The translations under genes were made by a program, and so were the position numbers. The notes below the pieces were generated by a model. The model was not told the DNA's origin. It did not search any database and saw only the letters and a program-made list of their open reading frames with translations. Of a DNA stretch of 64,000 nt, positions 15,910 through 24,378 are shown in pieces. The stretch's first letter is position 1, and each line of letters starts with the position of its first letter. The stretch comes from an uncultured Clostridia bacterium (GTDB lineage Bacteria; Bacillota; Clostridia; Oscillospirales; Acutalibacteraceae), in contig CALWCD010000001.1 of the NCBI GenBank assembly GCA_944376265.1, positions 1 to 64,000 of the forward strand, written 5' to 3'.

Positions 15910-17442
15910 ATGGCCATGGTTGCAAAAACGTACAGCATGGGCCTTTACGGCATGGAAGCGTTCCCTGTGGAGGTGGAAGCCGACCTTTCCCAGGGGCTGC
16001 CCGCCTTTGAACTGGTGGGTTTGCCCGACGCGGCGGTGAAGGAATCCCGGGACCGGGTGCGGTCGGCGCTGAAAAACCGGGGGTTTGACTTCCCTGTCAG
16101 CCGCATCACCATGAACCTTGCCCCCGCCGACAAGAAGAAGGAGGGCCCCATCTACGACCTCCCCCTGTTCATCTCCCTGCTGAAGGCCTCCCAGCAGCTT
16201 GCATGCCCCACCGATGACGCCATCTTCCTGGGGGAGCTGTCCCTCTCCGGGGAGCTTCGGCCTATCCGAGGCGTGCTGCCCATGGCGGACAAAGCCAGGG
16301 AGGCCGGATTCCGCCGGCTGTATGTGCCTGTGGAAAACGCCGCCGAAGGGGCGGTAATCCAGGGGCTGGAAGTGTACGGCATCCGGGATGTGGAACAGCT
16401 GCTGGCCCACCTCCAGGGAAAGGTGAAGCTTTCCCCGGCAGAGGCCCGGTATGGAGAACGGGAGGGGGCGGAGTTTCTGGACTTCGCCGATGTAAAGGGC
16501 CAGCCTGAAGCAAAGCGGGCCCTGGAAATCGCCGCCAGCGGCAGCCACAATGTGCTGCTCATCGGGCCTCCCGGTTCCGGCAAGAGCATGCTTGCCAAGC
16601 GCCTTCCCACCATCCTTCCGGAGATGACCTTTGAGGAATCCCTGGAGACCACCAAGATCCACTCCATCCGGGGAAAGCTTCCCCCCGGGGTATCCCTCCT
16701 TCGGAAACGCCCCTTCCGCTCTCCCCACCACACCATTTCCACGGCGGGCCTGGCAGGAGGAGGCCCCACTCCCCAGCCGGGAGAGATCTCCCTGGCCCAC
16801 AACGGGGTGCTGTTCCTAGACGAGCTCCCGGAGTTTTCCCGGGCCTCCATGGAGGTACTCCGCCAGCCCATGGAGGACGGCACCGTCACCATCTCCCGGG
16901 TGGGCGGAAGCACCTCCTACCCCTGCCGGTTCATGCTGGTGGCCGCCATGAACCCCTGCCCCTGCGGCTACTTTGGCCATCCCACCCATCCCTGCCTGTG
17001 CCACCCCCACGCGGTGGAGCGGTACCTGGGGAAGGTATCCGGTCCCCTGCTGGACCGGATCGACCTGCACATCGAGGTGCCTGCCGTGCCCTTTGAGGAC
17101 CTCTCCTCCACCAGGCAGGAAGAGACCTCCGCCCAGGTGCGGGAGCGGGTCAATGCCGCCAGGAAGCGCCAGCAGGAACGGTTCCAGGGCCAGCCCTACT
17201 TCTGCAACGCGGACATTCCCGCCTCTCAGATGCAGGAGATGTGCCAGACCACCAAGGCGGCCTCCAGGCTTTTGCAGCGGGCTTTTGAGAGCTTCGGCTT
17301 TTCCGCCAGGACCTACGGCCGGGTGCTGAAGGTGGCCCGCACCATCGCCGACCTGGACGGCAGCGAGAAGATCGACACCGCCCATGTGGCGGAGGCTGTC
17401 CAGTACCGGACCCTGGACCGGAAATACTGGCTGAACAAGTGA
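15910..17442 (+). CDS. YifB/ComM family magnesium-chelatase-like AAA+ ATPase
   Basis: A 510-residue AAA+ protein of the ComM/YifB family. In naturally competent bacteria ComM is a helicase promoting branch migration of incoming DNA; elsewhere its role is less clear. The N-terminal Lon-like domain (GLPAFELVGLPDAAVKESRD) precedes the ATPase with Walker A GPPGSGKSML (about residue 220), Walker B LFLDELPEF, sensor MNPCPCG with the Cys cluster CGYFGHPTHPCLC, arginine finger LDRIDLHIEVP and the C-terminal Mg-chelatase domain. It is monocistronic with its own promoter and terminator. No DNA uptake genes are in the window. Confidence 0.93.
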   Translation: MAMVAKTYSMGLYGMEAFPVEVEADLSQGLPAFELVGLPDAAVKESRDRVRSALKNRGFDFPVSRITMNLAPADKKKEGPIYDLPLFISLLKASQQLACPTDDAIFLGELSLSGELRPIRGVLPMADKAREAGFRRLYVPVENAAEGAVIQGLEVYGIRDVEQLLAHLQGKVKLSPAEARYGEREGAEFLDFADVKGQPEAKRALEIAASGSHNVLLIGPPGSGKSMLAKRLPTILPEMTFEESLETTKIHSIRGKLPPGVSLLRKRPFRSPHHTISTAGLAGGGPTPQPGEISLAHNGVLFLDELPEFSRASMEVLRQPMEDGTVTISRVGGSTSYPCRFMLVAAMNPCPCGYFGHPTHPCLCHPHAVERYLGKVSGPLLDRIDLHIEVPAVPFEDLSSTRQEETSAQVRERVNAARKRQQERFQGQPYFCNADIPASQMQEMCQTTKAASRLLQRAFESFGFSARTYGRVLKVARTIADLDGSEKIDTAHVAEAVQYRTLDRKYWLNK

Positions 17443-17454
17443 TCCCCAGACGCG

Positions 17455-17493
17455 AAAACCCGCCTGTTCCCCGAAAAGGAGCAGGCGGGTTTT
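17455..17493. terminator. Bidirectional terminator
   Basis: A 12-bp perfect stem (17455-17466 with 17482-17493) has A4 and T4 at its base. It serves the YifB gene and the convergent wall protein gene. Confidence 0.85.
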
Positions 17494-17506
17494 GGTTACC
17501 TTCTAG

Positions 17507-20155
17507 TTAGTTGTTGCTGTCGTACTGTTTGCAGTCGTCAGGGAACTGGTACCCGTAGTAGTTCTTTCCCCAAAAACCGCTGGTCTTGTATGCCCTATCA
17601 TAATCCCCGAAGAAGAAAATGTTGCACTCGGCCAGGCGGCGGTTCACCAGCCCCTGGACCACGCGGCCGCCTGCCTGGTTCCACTGGAGGAAGTTGTTGG
17701 CAAGCACGGTGGAGTCCGCCCAGGCAAGGTCGCAGGCAGGGCTCCCGGACAGCCGGATGTACCCGGCGGAGACCCAGCCCACCTTGTTGTCGGAGGTGGT
17801 CACATGATACCACACCTCCTGCTGGGTGGCGGAGCGGAATGCTTTGTAGTTATCGATGGTGACTACAGCTCCCAGCTTCAAGGTGGTCACCTGAGTACTG
17901 TTCAGGCTGGCGTCGGAGTACACCTGGGCCACGCCGGTATCCACATTGGTCACGTTGACCGTGCCAGTGGCCTTGTTGGAAGAGGAGATCCCGGTGGGGT
18001 CGGTGGCGTTGAGCATCACCTTGAAGGTGTCGAAGCTGGTGTTCAGGTTCCCGGCACCCAGGTTGTACACAAAGCTCACCAGAGCGTCAAACTGGGCCTG
18101 GCTCATCTTGATGTTGTTGTTTGCCCGGAACCGCTCCACCGCCCCGCTGTAACTGGAGGAGTTAACCGTGTTCACCAGCTGGGCGTAAGCTTCCGTTTTC
18201 GTCATGTTGTTGTAGAAGGCGGTGTTTTTCTGTGCCACATACCCGTAGCCCACGGTAGGGTTCCCAGACGCCAGCACGTCGTCCTCGATCTCGGGGACAT
18301 AGCTCTCGAAGTCCGCCAGGATGTCGATGATCTCCTCGCTGGCCTGGCGGGCGTCGTAAGTGGTGGTAGTGGCGCTCACGCTGCCAGAGGTGACCAGCAC
18401 CGTGAACTCGTAGTAGTCCGAGGACCAGGAGCCGCCGGAGGTCTTGGAGTAGGCCCGGATGGTGTATTTCCCTGCGGCGGAGAAGTTCACCTCTCTGGTG
18501 AACACCTTCACCGTGTTGGTGGGCATGCCGTAGGTGGAATTCCGGCTTTCCGTGGTGTAAGAGGCGGTCTCATAAGAGCCATTGGCAGGGCCTTCCCAAA
18601 TGGTGAATTTCACTCCGGCCCGGCTGGAGTCGGTAACCGCGATCAGGTTGAACTTAACGCCCTTGCCCACAATATTCCCCTCGCCGTAAGCAAACCGCAC
18701 AGCCTGCGCCGAGTTGACCGTCACCGTACAGGTGGCTTTGGTGGTGCCCTCCCGGTCCGCAAAGGTGATGGTGGCGGTGCCGGGTTTAGCGCCGTACACC
18801 ATGGCGCCCTCGCTGCTGCCGCCGTAGCTCACGGTATACCCCACATAGGCCACGCTGGGGTCGCTGCTGGTCCAGGTCATGGCGGAGAGCTCTCCTGTGA
18901 CCGAACCGTCCAGCCGGACGCTCTGGTACTGGGCAAGGCTCAGGGCAGAAGAGCTGAGGGTGGCGCCGCTGGCGATGCCGTTGCCAGAGCCGTCGTCCAC
19001 CACCACAAACTCACCGCTCACATACCCCTCCAGGCCGCCGCTTGTGACCACTCCCAGCCAGCCGTTGCTCTCCACGCTGGTAATGGTGATCTTCGTCCCC
19101 GTGGCCAGGGTGGTAATAGCGGTAAACTCCGTACCGGGGCCTTCCCGCAGCCGCAGGGTGGGCTCGGCGGTAACCCGCACCACCTGTCCCACCTGGAAGC
19201 CGGTAGAGGGCGGATTTTCCCCGCCGTCCACCGGGTCGGCGGCCTCGGCGATATGTTTAAACGCCCAGTGGGTGGTGGGCACGTCCACAAATTCCTGGGT
19301 ATTGCTGTCCGCGGCGAAGCCACCCCCAGTGCGCTCCCGGGCTTTGTCCATAATGGCAGTCACCTGGCACCGAAGGATGTTGCTGTCCGGCCGGAAAGTG
19401 CCGTCCTCAAACCCGCTGATCCACCCCTCGGCCACGGCGGAATTGATGTAGCTCTCAGCCCAGTGACCGGGAACATCGGGAAACTTGCCGCTGCCGGAGG
19501 TGACCTGGAAACACTTGCACACCGCGGTGACGAACTCCGCCCGGGTAACCGGGTTGTTGGGCCGGAAGGTGCCGTCCTCGTACCCGCTGAGCACCTTCAG
19601 CTCCACCAGGGTGTTCACCGCCTTGGCGTACCAGGACCCGGAGCTCACGTCGCTGAAATGGTTGCCGGACACGGAGGGATAGGACGCCAGCAGGTTGTAA
19701 AGCACCTGGGCCATTTCCGCCCGGGTCATGTTCCGGTCGGGATAGAACATGGCTCCCGCCTCCCCGGACATGTACGCCTTATGGCCTCCCACCACCAGCA
19801 GAGGGTAAGCGGAAAAAACCTCCTCCTCCGTCTCGTTCAGGGTTCCCTCCTCCTGCACAGAGGAGCTCTCCAAAGCCCCCTCATCCTCTCCAGGCAGAGA
19901 AGCCTCCTCCCCTTCCTGCGGGTCTGTCTCTTCCGGGAGCAGGCTCTCCTCCTGGGAGGACTCCTCCTGAGAAGGCTCCTCCTGGCTCTGGGAAGGGTCT
20001 TCCTCTGTCTGGGAAGAGGACTCCTCCTGGGAAATCTCCTCCAGGACGGAAGCGTCCCCTTCCAAAGCCAATGCTCCCGGTGCGGGCAGTATAAACAGCA
20101 GCGCCAAAAGCAGCGCTACCCATGTGATCATCGTTCTGTTTCCCGTTTTTTTCAC
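17507..20155 (-). CDS. Secreted SLH / SH3 / Ig-like protein with a GH24 lysozyme-like domain
   Basis: A predicted 882-residue exported wall protein. Residues 1-30 are a signal peptide; 31-115 form a Glu/Ser-rich acidic linker; 113-160, 166-222 and 225-275 are three SLH repeats (MTRAEMAQVLY, VTRAEFVTAVC, GTFRP); 318-386 is an SH3b domain; 400-481 a BIG2/Ig-like domain; 485-590 another beta domain. Residues 605-720 resemble a GH24 lysozyme (Glu-617 in ADFESY, then NPTVGYGY), 731-803 is a second SH3 domain, and 815-850 (NNFLQWNQAGGRVVQGL, NRRLAE) resembles the missing C-terminal end of GH24. The GTG at 20153-20155 has GGAGG 5 bases upstream; the frame opens 29 codons earlier. Likely a wall-anchored muramidase or its inactive derivative. 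Confidence 0.85.
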   Translation of the reverse strand: MKKTGNRTMITWVALLLALLFILPAPGALALEGDASVLEEISQEESSSQTEEDPSQSQEEPSQEESSQEESLLPEETDPQEGEEASLPGEDEGALESSSVQEEGTLNETEEEVFSAYPLLVVGGHKAYMSGEAGAMFYPDRNMTRAEMAQVLYNLLASYPSVSGNHFSDVSSGSWYAKAVNTLVELKVLSGYEDGTFRPNNPVTRAEFVTAVCKCFQVTSGSGKFPDVPGHWAESYINSAVAEGWISGFEDGTFRPDSNILRCQVTAIMDKARERTGGGFAADSNTQEFVDVPTTHWAFKHIAEAADPVDGGENPPSTGFQVGQVVRVTAEPTLRLREGPGTEFTAITTLATGTKITITSVESNGWLGVVTSGGLEGYVSGEFVVVDDGSGNGIASGATLSSSALSLAQYQSVRLDGSVTGELSAMTWTSSDPSVAYVGYTVSYGGSSEGAMVYGAKPGTATITFADREGTTKATCTVTVNSAQAVRFAYGEGNIVGKGVKFNLIAVTDSSRAGVKFTIWEGPANGSYETASYTTESRNSTYGMPTNTVKVFTREVNFSAAGKYTIRAYSKTSGGSWSSDYYEFTVLVTSGSVSATTTTYDARQASEEIIDILADFESYVPEIEDDVLASGNPTVGYGYVAQKNTAFYNNMTKTEAYAQLVNTVNSSSYSGAVERFRANNNIKMSQAQFDALVSFVYNLGAGNLNTSFDTFKVMLNATDPTGISSSNKATGTVNVTNVDTGVAQVYSDASLNSTQVTTLKLGAVVTIDNYKAFRSATQQEVWYHVTTSDNKVGWVSAGYIRLSGSPACDLAWADSTVLANNFLQWNQAGGRVVQGLVNRRLAECNIFFFGDYDRAYKTSGFWGKNYYGYQFPDDCKQYDSNN

Positions 20156-20213
20156 GTTGACCTCCCTAAAATCACAAAGGCAGTTTCTGAGGTTTACAAA
20201 ACACATATCCTGT

Positions 20214-20242
20214 ATTATAAAATAAAAATTACAAAATTGCAA
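20214..20242 (-). promoter_or_regulatory. Promoter of the SLH/lysozyme gene
   Basis: TTGCAA (20237-20242), 17-bp spacer and TATAAT (20214-20219) in a strongly AT-rich patch on the minus strand. Confidence 0.75.
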
Positions 20243-20285
20243 TCTTTTGCCGAAGGATTTCCAAAACTGTCAGCCCGCGCCATAG

Positions 20286-20313
20286 AAAAAGACCCCCGGC
20301 GGCAAACCGGAGG
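20286..20313 (-). terminator. Intrinsic terminator of ackA
   Basis: On the minus strand a 7-bp stem (20307-20313 with 20293-20299, one G-T pair) with a 7-nt loop is followed by TCTTTTT. Confidence 0.75.
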
Positions 20314-20336
20314 CCTTATCATCTGCAAAGGATCCC

Positions 20337-21545
20337 TTACATGTTTTCCACCAGAGCCTTGGTGTCCCGAGCGATCACCAGCTCCTCGTTGGTGGGGATG
20401 ACGTACACTTCCATGGAGGAATCGGGCGTGGAGATCTTGCCCTCCTTGCCGCGGACCATTTCCTCGTTGAGGGCGGGGTCCAGCTTCACGCCCAGGAAGG
20501 AAAGGTACTCGCCCACAGCGGCCCGGTGAGCGGACTGGTTCTCGCCCACACCGGCGGTGAACACAATGGCGTCGCAGCCGCCCAGAGCCACCAGGTAGCC
20601 GCCAATGAACTTGGAGATCTGGTACTCCAGAATATCCTGGGCCAGCTTGGCGCGCTCGTTGCCCTCGTTGCGGGCCTTGGTCACATCACGGTCATCGCTG
20701 GAAATACCGGAAATGCCCAGCAGGCCGGACTTCTTGTTGAGCACCTGGTCCATCTCGGAGGGAGTGAGGTGCTCCTTCTCCATGATGAAGGTGACCACGG
20801 AGGGGTCCAGAGTGCCGGTGCGGCTGCCCATCATAAAGCCGTCCAGAGGAGTGAGGCCCATGCTGGTGTCAATAACCTTGCCGCCGTCGATGGCGGTGAT
20901 GGAGGAGCCGTTGCCCAGGTGGCAGGTGATCATCTTCATGTCCTTGATGTCACGGCCCATCAGCTGGGCGCAGCGATGGCTCACATACCGGTGGGAGGTG
21001 CCATGGAAGCCGTAGCGGCGCACGGCGTATTTCTCGTAGTATTCATAGGGAACATTGAACATGTAGGCCTTGGGGGGCATGGTGGCATGGAAGGAGGTGT
21101 CGAACACCACCACTTCGGGAACTTCCTTGCCGAACACTTCCCGGCAGGCGCGAATGCCCTGCACATGGGCCTTGTTGTGCAGAGGAGCCAGGGGGATCAG
21201 GCTTTCGATATCCTCAATGACTTTTTCGTCCACCAGCACAGACTCGTGGAACAGGGAGCCGCCCTGCACAATACGGTGACCCACAGCGGAGACCTCGTCC
21301 AACTCCTTGATAACGCCGTACTCCTCGTCGATGAGGGCGTTTTTCACCTGCAGAAAAGCAGCGGCGTGGTCCAGCATATTGACCGTTTTCTTCAGCTCCC
21401 GGCCGTCCTCGGTCTTGTGGGTGAAGATGCCCCCGGGCATGCCGATGCGCTCGCAGTTGCCCTTGCACAGCATTTCTTCGTTGTCCATGTCGATGAGCTG
21501 ATACTTCAGAGAAGAGCTGCCCGCGTTGATGACGAGAATTTTCAT
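20337..21545 (-). CDS. ackA: Acetate kinase
   Basis: Acetate kinase makes ATP and acetate from acetyl phosphate in fermentation. The 402-residue product has the family start MKILVINAGSSSLKYQLID, VFDTSFHATMP, RRYGFHGTSHRYVS, CHLGNGSSITAI, MGLTPLDGFMMGSRTGTLDP and FTAGVGENQ. The ATG at 21543-21545 is the family start and has AGGA upstream; the frame opens 11 codons earlier. The usual partner pta is not next to it. The gene has a 125-nt leader containing a terminator-like hairpin and a promoter facing that of tmcAL. Confidence 0.97.
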   Translation of the reverse strand: MKILVINAGSSSLKYQLIDMDNEEMLCKGNCERIGMPGGIFTHKTEDGRELKKTVNMLDHAAAFLQVKNALIDEEYGVIKELDEVSAVGHRIVQGGSLFHESVLVDEKVIEDIESLIPLAPLHNKAHVQGIRACREVFGKEVPEVVVFDTSFHATMPPKAYMFNVPYEYYEKYAVRRYGFHGTSHRYVSHRCAQLMGRDIKDMKMITCHLGNGSSITAIDGGKVIDTSMGLTPLDGFMMGSRTGTLDPSVVTFIMEKEHLTPSEMDQVLNKKSGLLGISGISSDDRDVTKARNEGNERAKLAQDILEYQISKFIGGYLVALGGCDAIVFTAGVGENQSAHRAAVGEYLSFLGVKLDPALNEEMVRGKEGKISTPDSSMEVYVIPTNEELVIARDTKALVENM

Positions 21546-21588
21546 GTTCCTGATCTTTCCTTTCCAGTTTTCTCCCAAGGCTCCTCAC

Positions 21589-21643
21589 AAAAAAAGCCTC
21601 CTGGGAGGATGGTTTTTCCCAGCCCCTTGTACTCAGCGGGCTG
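21589..21643 (-). promoter_or_regulatory. Terminator/anti-terminator-like leader of ackA
   Basis: In the ackA 5' leader a hairpin (CTGGGA 21601-21606 with TCCCAG 21617-21622) is followed after GAGGC by T7 (21589-21595), a terminator located only 44 bases before the ackA start codon. A preceding 6-bp pair (21638-21643 with 20-base-distant 21620-21625) would share bases with the terminator arm, so the two can exclude each other. No minus-strand gene lies upstream that would need a terminator here. Confidence 0.55.
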
Positions 21644-21655
21644 TTCGTGTAAAAT
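21627..21655 (+). promoter_or_regulatory. Promoter of tmcAL
   Basis: TTGTAC (21627-21632), 17-bp spacer, TAAAAT (21650-21655) on the + strand. Confidence 0.65.
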
Positions 21656-21676
21656 GGTTTCACTAGTTGCAGTCCC

Positions 21677-21705
21677 ATTTTAGACCATTTCCCGTGTAAA
21701 TTCAA
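21677..21705 (-). promoter_or_regulatory. Promoter of ackA
   Basis: TTGAAT (21700-21705), 17-bp spacer, TAAAAT (21677-21682) on the minus strand. It faces the tmcAL promoter; the two -10 boxes belong to a perfect 8-bp inverted repeat (21650-21657 and 21675-21682). Confidence 0.65.
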
Positions 21706-21721
21706 GGAGTTTCAAAGGAAA

Positions 21722-22921
21722 ATGCAAGAGAAAATGAAGATTTCAGGGATAATTTGCGAATTGAATCCCCTTCACGGCGGGCATGCCGCCCTGTTTTCCC
21801 ACGGAAAAGCCATTTCCCAGGGGCTGGTTTGCGTGCTTTCGGGAAATTTTGTCCAGCGGGGAGAACCTGCCATTCTGGACAAGTGGGCCCGGACCCGGCT
21901 GGCTTTGGAGCAGGGGGCGGACCTGGTGCTGGAACTGCCCCTGCCCTGGGCCTGCGCGGGAGCGGAGCGGTTTGCCCTGGGAGGGGTGGGGCTGCTGCAG
22001 GGACTGGGAGAGGTGGACACCCTGCTGTTCGGCAGCGAGGAACCGGACGTCTCTCTGCTGTGGTCTCTGGCAGACGCGCTGCGCTCTCCAGAGTTTTCCC
22101 GGGAGCTGGCACAGGTGAAAAGCGGCGCGGCCTTTGCCCAGCGCCGGGAGCAGGCGGCGGCAAGGCTGGTAGGCCCTGACACCGCCGCCCTGCTGCGAAA
22201 GCCCAATGTAATTCTGGGGGTGGAGTACCTGAAGGCGCTGCTGGAGCTGCACAGCTCCATGGAGGCAGTCCTGTTTCCCCGGCTGGGCGCGGGCCACGAC
22301 GTTCCCGATGAAACGGGGCCCCTGCTTTCTGCCAGCCACGCCCGGGACCTGCTAAAACAGGGCCAGGACCTGACCGGCAGACTGCCGGAGCCCACCCTGA
22401 AACTTTGGCGGGAGCTTGCCCAAAACGGGCTGTGCCCCGCCTCCCTTTCCCGGCTGGAAACCGGGGTGCTCTGCAGGCTGCGCGCCATGGAGCCGGAGGA
22501 CTTTTCCCTGCTGCCCGACGTCAGCGAGGGGCTGGAACACCGGCTGTACAAGGCCGCCCGGCAGGCGGGGAGATTGGAGGAATTTTACACCCTGGCAAAG
22601 TCGAAACGGTATTCCCATGCCCGCATCCGAAGGCTTGCCATGGCGGCCTTTCTGGGGCTGACCAAGGACCTGCCCCTCCTGCCCCCCTACCTGCGGGTGC
22701 TGGGCATGACGCCTCTGGGGGAGCGGATCCTCCGCCAGGCAAGCCCCACCCTGCCTCTGGTAGTGCGCCCCGGAGACATTCGCCGGCTGGATGAGGAGTG
22801 CCGGCGGCTGTTCGCTTTGGAGGCCAAAGCCGACGACCTGTACGCGCTGGCCCAGCCCTGTCCTCCGCCCTGCGGCCGGGATTACACGGAAAAGCTGATC
22901 AAAGGATGCAGAGATGCCTAA
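21722..22921 (+). CDS. tmcAL: tRNA(Met) cytidine acetate ligase
   Basis: TmcAL (YlbM) makes N4-acetylcytidine at the wobble position of elongator tRNA-Met using acetate and ATP. The 399-residue product carries the nucleotidyltransferase motif in CELNPLHGGHAALF (HxGH-like), LSGNFVQRGEPAILDKW, ALEQGADLVLELP, the conserved LRKPNVILGVEYLKAL and the C-terminal KSKRYSHARIRRL. AAGGAG and a closer GGA lie before the first ATG; an ATG at codon 5 is an alternative. Its substrate acetate is the product of the neighbouring acetate kinase, and the two promoters interlock. Confidence 0.94.
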   Translation: MQEKMKISGIICELNPLHGGHAALFSHGKAISQGLVCVLSGNFVQRGEPAILDKWARTRLALEQGADLVLELPLPWACAGAERFALGGVGLLQGLGEVDTLLFGSEEPDVSLLWSLADALRSPEFSRELAQVKSGAAFAQRREQAAARLVGPDTAALLRKPNVILGVEYLKALLELHSSMEAVLFPRLGAGHDVPDETGPLLSASHARDLLKQGQDLTGRLPEPTLKLWRELAQNGLCPASLSRLETGVLCRLRAMEPEDFSLLPDVSEGLEHRLYKAARQAGRLEEFYTLAKSKRYSHARIRRLAMAAFLGLTKDLPLLPPYLRVLGMTPLGERILRQASPTLPLVVRPGDIRRLDEECRRLFALEAKADDLYALAQPCPPPCGRDYTEKLIKGCRDA

Positions 22922-22926
22922 ACAAA

Positions 22927-22956
22927 GAAGCCTGGGAACGCTCCCAGGCTTCTTTT
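22927..22956. terminator. Bidirectional terminator
   Basis: An 11-bp perfect stem (22927-22937 with 22942-22952), 4-nt loop and TTTT. It lies between the convergent tmcAL and RsmF genes. Confidence 0.9.
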
Positions 22957-22961
22957 GCAGG

Positions 22962-24293
22962 TTATCGCAGGTTCCGCAGGCCTTTGGGGTAGTGGTTTTT
23001 CAGCCTGCCCCCGGAGGCCTTTCCAAACCCGGTAGTCACACCCCCGGCACACACCCCGGTGTACCCTTTTGTCCCGCAGTCGATCTCCTCCCCCCGCAGA
23101 AAGGCGGCAAGCTGAGGGGAATCCCAGGGCAGGTCCAGCACCTGGCGGCAGTCCTCCTTCCGAGCGCTTTGGAACGCCCCGTGAGAGGGCTCCCACCGGC
23201 GGCCCTTCCGCTGGGCCAGCTCCACCCCCGCCCGAAGGACGCCCAGGCAATCCATCTCCGGCAGGCCCTGGGGCAGCAAATACAGCCGCTCCCCAAACCG
23301 GGCCCCGTTTCCCGGGTAAGGACAGGTAAACAGCTCTTGGAACAGCTCCCGAACCTCCCCTTCCTCTTTTCCGGAAAGGTACCTGGAAAAAAGACCGGCC
23401 CAGCAGGGGTTTTCCCCCTTCCGGCGGAACTTTGCCACAAAGTGGCCCTCTCCCCCGTCCATGGGGTAGATCCGCCTCACAGGAAGGCCATTCACCCCTG
23501 GCCGTCCAAAGGGAAAGTCCAAGGGGAGAAGCTCAAATTCCGGATGGGCGGAGAGAAACCATTCCACGTTGTCCTCGTTTTCCTCCCGGGCAAAGGTGCA
23601 GGTGGAATACACCAGCACGCCCCCCTCTCTCACCGCAAGAGCCGCGGAATCCAGGATGGCCCGCTGGCGCTGGGCGCAGGCCGGGACGCTTTCCGGGGTC
23701 CACTGGGCAACGGCCTCCGGGTCGCGGCGGAACATGCCTTCCCCGGAACAGGGGGCGTCCACCAGCACCCGGTCGAAAAAGCCCTGCAGCCCCTGACACA
23801 GCCGCCGGGGATGACAGGAGGACACCACCCCGTTTTTCACCCCCATGCGCTCCACATTGGAGAGGAGAATCTGAGCCCGGCTCTTCACAATCTCGTTGGA
23901 CCAGAGCAAGCCCACCCCCTGGAGCAGCCCCGCGATCTGGGTGGACTTTCCCCCAGGGGCGGCGCACAGGTCTAAAACGGCCTCCCCCGGCTGGGGGTCC
24001 AGAGCCGTGACAGCGGAGCAGGCGGAGGGCTCCTGCACATAAAACAACCCGGCGTGGTGAGCGGGAAGATAGCCCAATTTCTCCTCCCCCCGCTCTATGT
24101 AAAAGCTCAACGGGGAGAACGGGCTGGGTTCCAGGGAAAAGGGCAGGCTTTCCCGAAGCAGCTCCTCCCCGCACTTCAAGGGGTTGCGCCGCAGGCCCTG
24201 GCGAAAGGGCCTCTCATAGCTTTGAAAAAACGCCGGATACTCCTCCCCCAACAGCTCCTTCATGGCATTTTGAAACGACACGGGCAATTCCAT
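22962..24293 (-). CDS. RsmF-type rRNA (cytosine-C5)-methyltransferase
   Basis: A 443-residue NOL1/NOP2/sun family SAM-dependent m5C methyltransferase. The catalytic core has LDLCAAPGGKSTQIA (SAM motif), the DAPCSGEGMFRRD motif with one catalytic Cys, and VYSTCTFAREENE with the second. A C-terminal region of about 130 residues with the LRAGVELAQRK and LPWDSPQLAAF segments matches the RsmF/YebU-type RNA-binding extension. The likely target is 16S rRNA, but the position cannot be read from sequence. AAAGGAGGC lies just before the ATG. It is divergent from the small-protein gene at 24.4 kb. Confidence 0.92.
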   Translation of the reverse strand: MELPVSFQNAMKELLGEEYPAFFQSYERPFRQGLRRNPLKCGEELLRESLPFSLEPSPFSPLSFYIERGEEKLGYLPAHHAGLFYVQEPSACSAVTALDPQPGEAVLDLCAAPGGKSTQIAGLLQGVGLLWSNEIVKSRAQILLSNVERMGVKNGVVSSCHPRRLCQGLQGFFDRVLVDAPCSGEGMFRRDPEAVAQWTPESVPACAQRQRAILDSAALAVREGGVLVYSTCTFAREENEDNVEWFLSAHPEFELLPLDFPFGRPGVNGLPVRRIYPMDGGEGHFVAKFRRKGENPCWAGLFSRYLSGKEEGEVRELFQELFTCPYPGNGARFGERLYLLPQGLPEMDCLGVLRAGVELAQRKGRRWEPSHGAFQSARKEDCRQVLDLPWDSPQLAAFLRGEEIDCGTKGYTGVCAGGVTTGFGKASGGRLKNHYPKGLRNLR

Positions 24294-24323
24294 AAAAAGC
24301 CTCCTTTTCCAGGGATCTTCCTG

Positions 24324-24353
24324 GGATAATTCAAAACTCCCCCGGCCACACTA
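24324..24353 (+). promoter_or_regulatory. Possible forespore (sigma-G/F-like) promoter
   Basis: GGATA (24324-24328), 18 bases, and CACACTA (24347-24353) resemble the sigma-G pattern (GHATR and CATnHTA) with one mismatch each. No good sigma-A promoter is visible before the small gene that follows. Confidence 0.35.
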
Positions 24354-24378
24354 AAGAACGGAAAGGGGCGAGAGCAAC

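Noticed and set aside
17804..20401. 865-codon open frame antisense to the SLH/lysozyme gene
   Set aside because: It is a shadow of the SLH gene in GC-rich DNA; no motif and no promoter were found for it.
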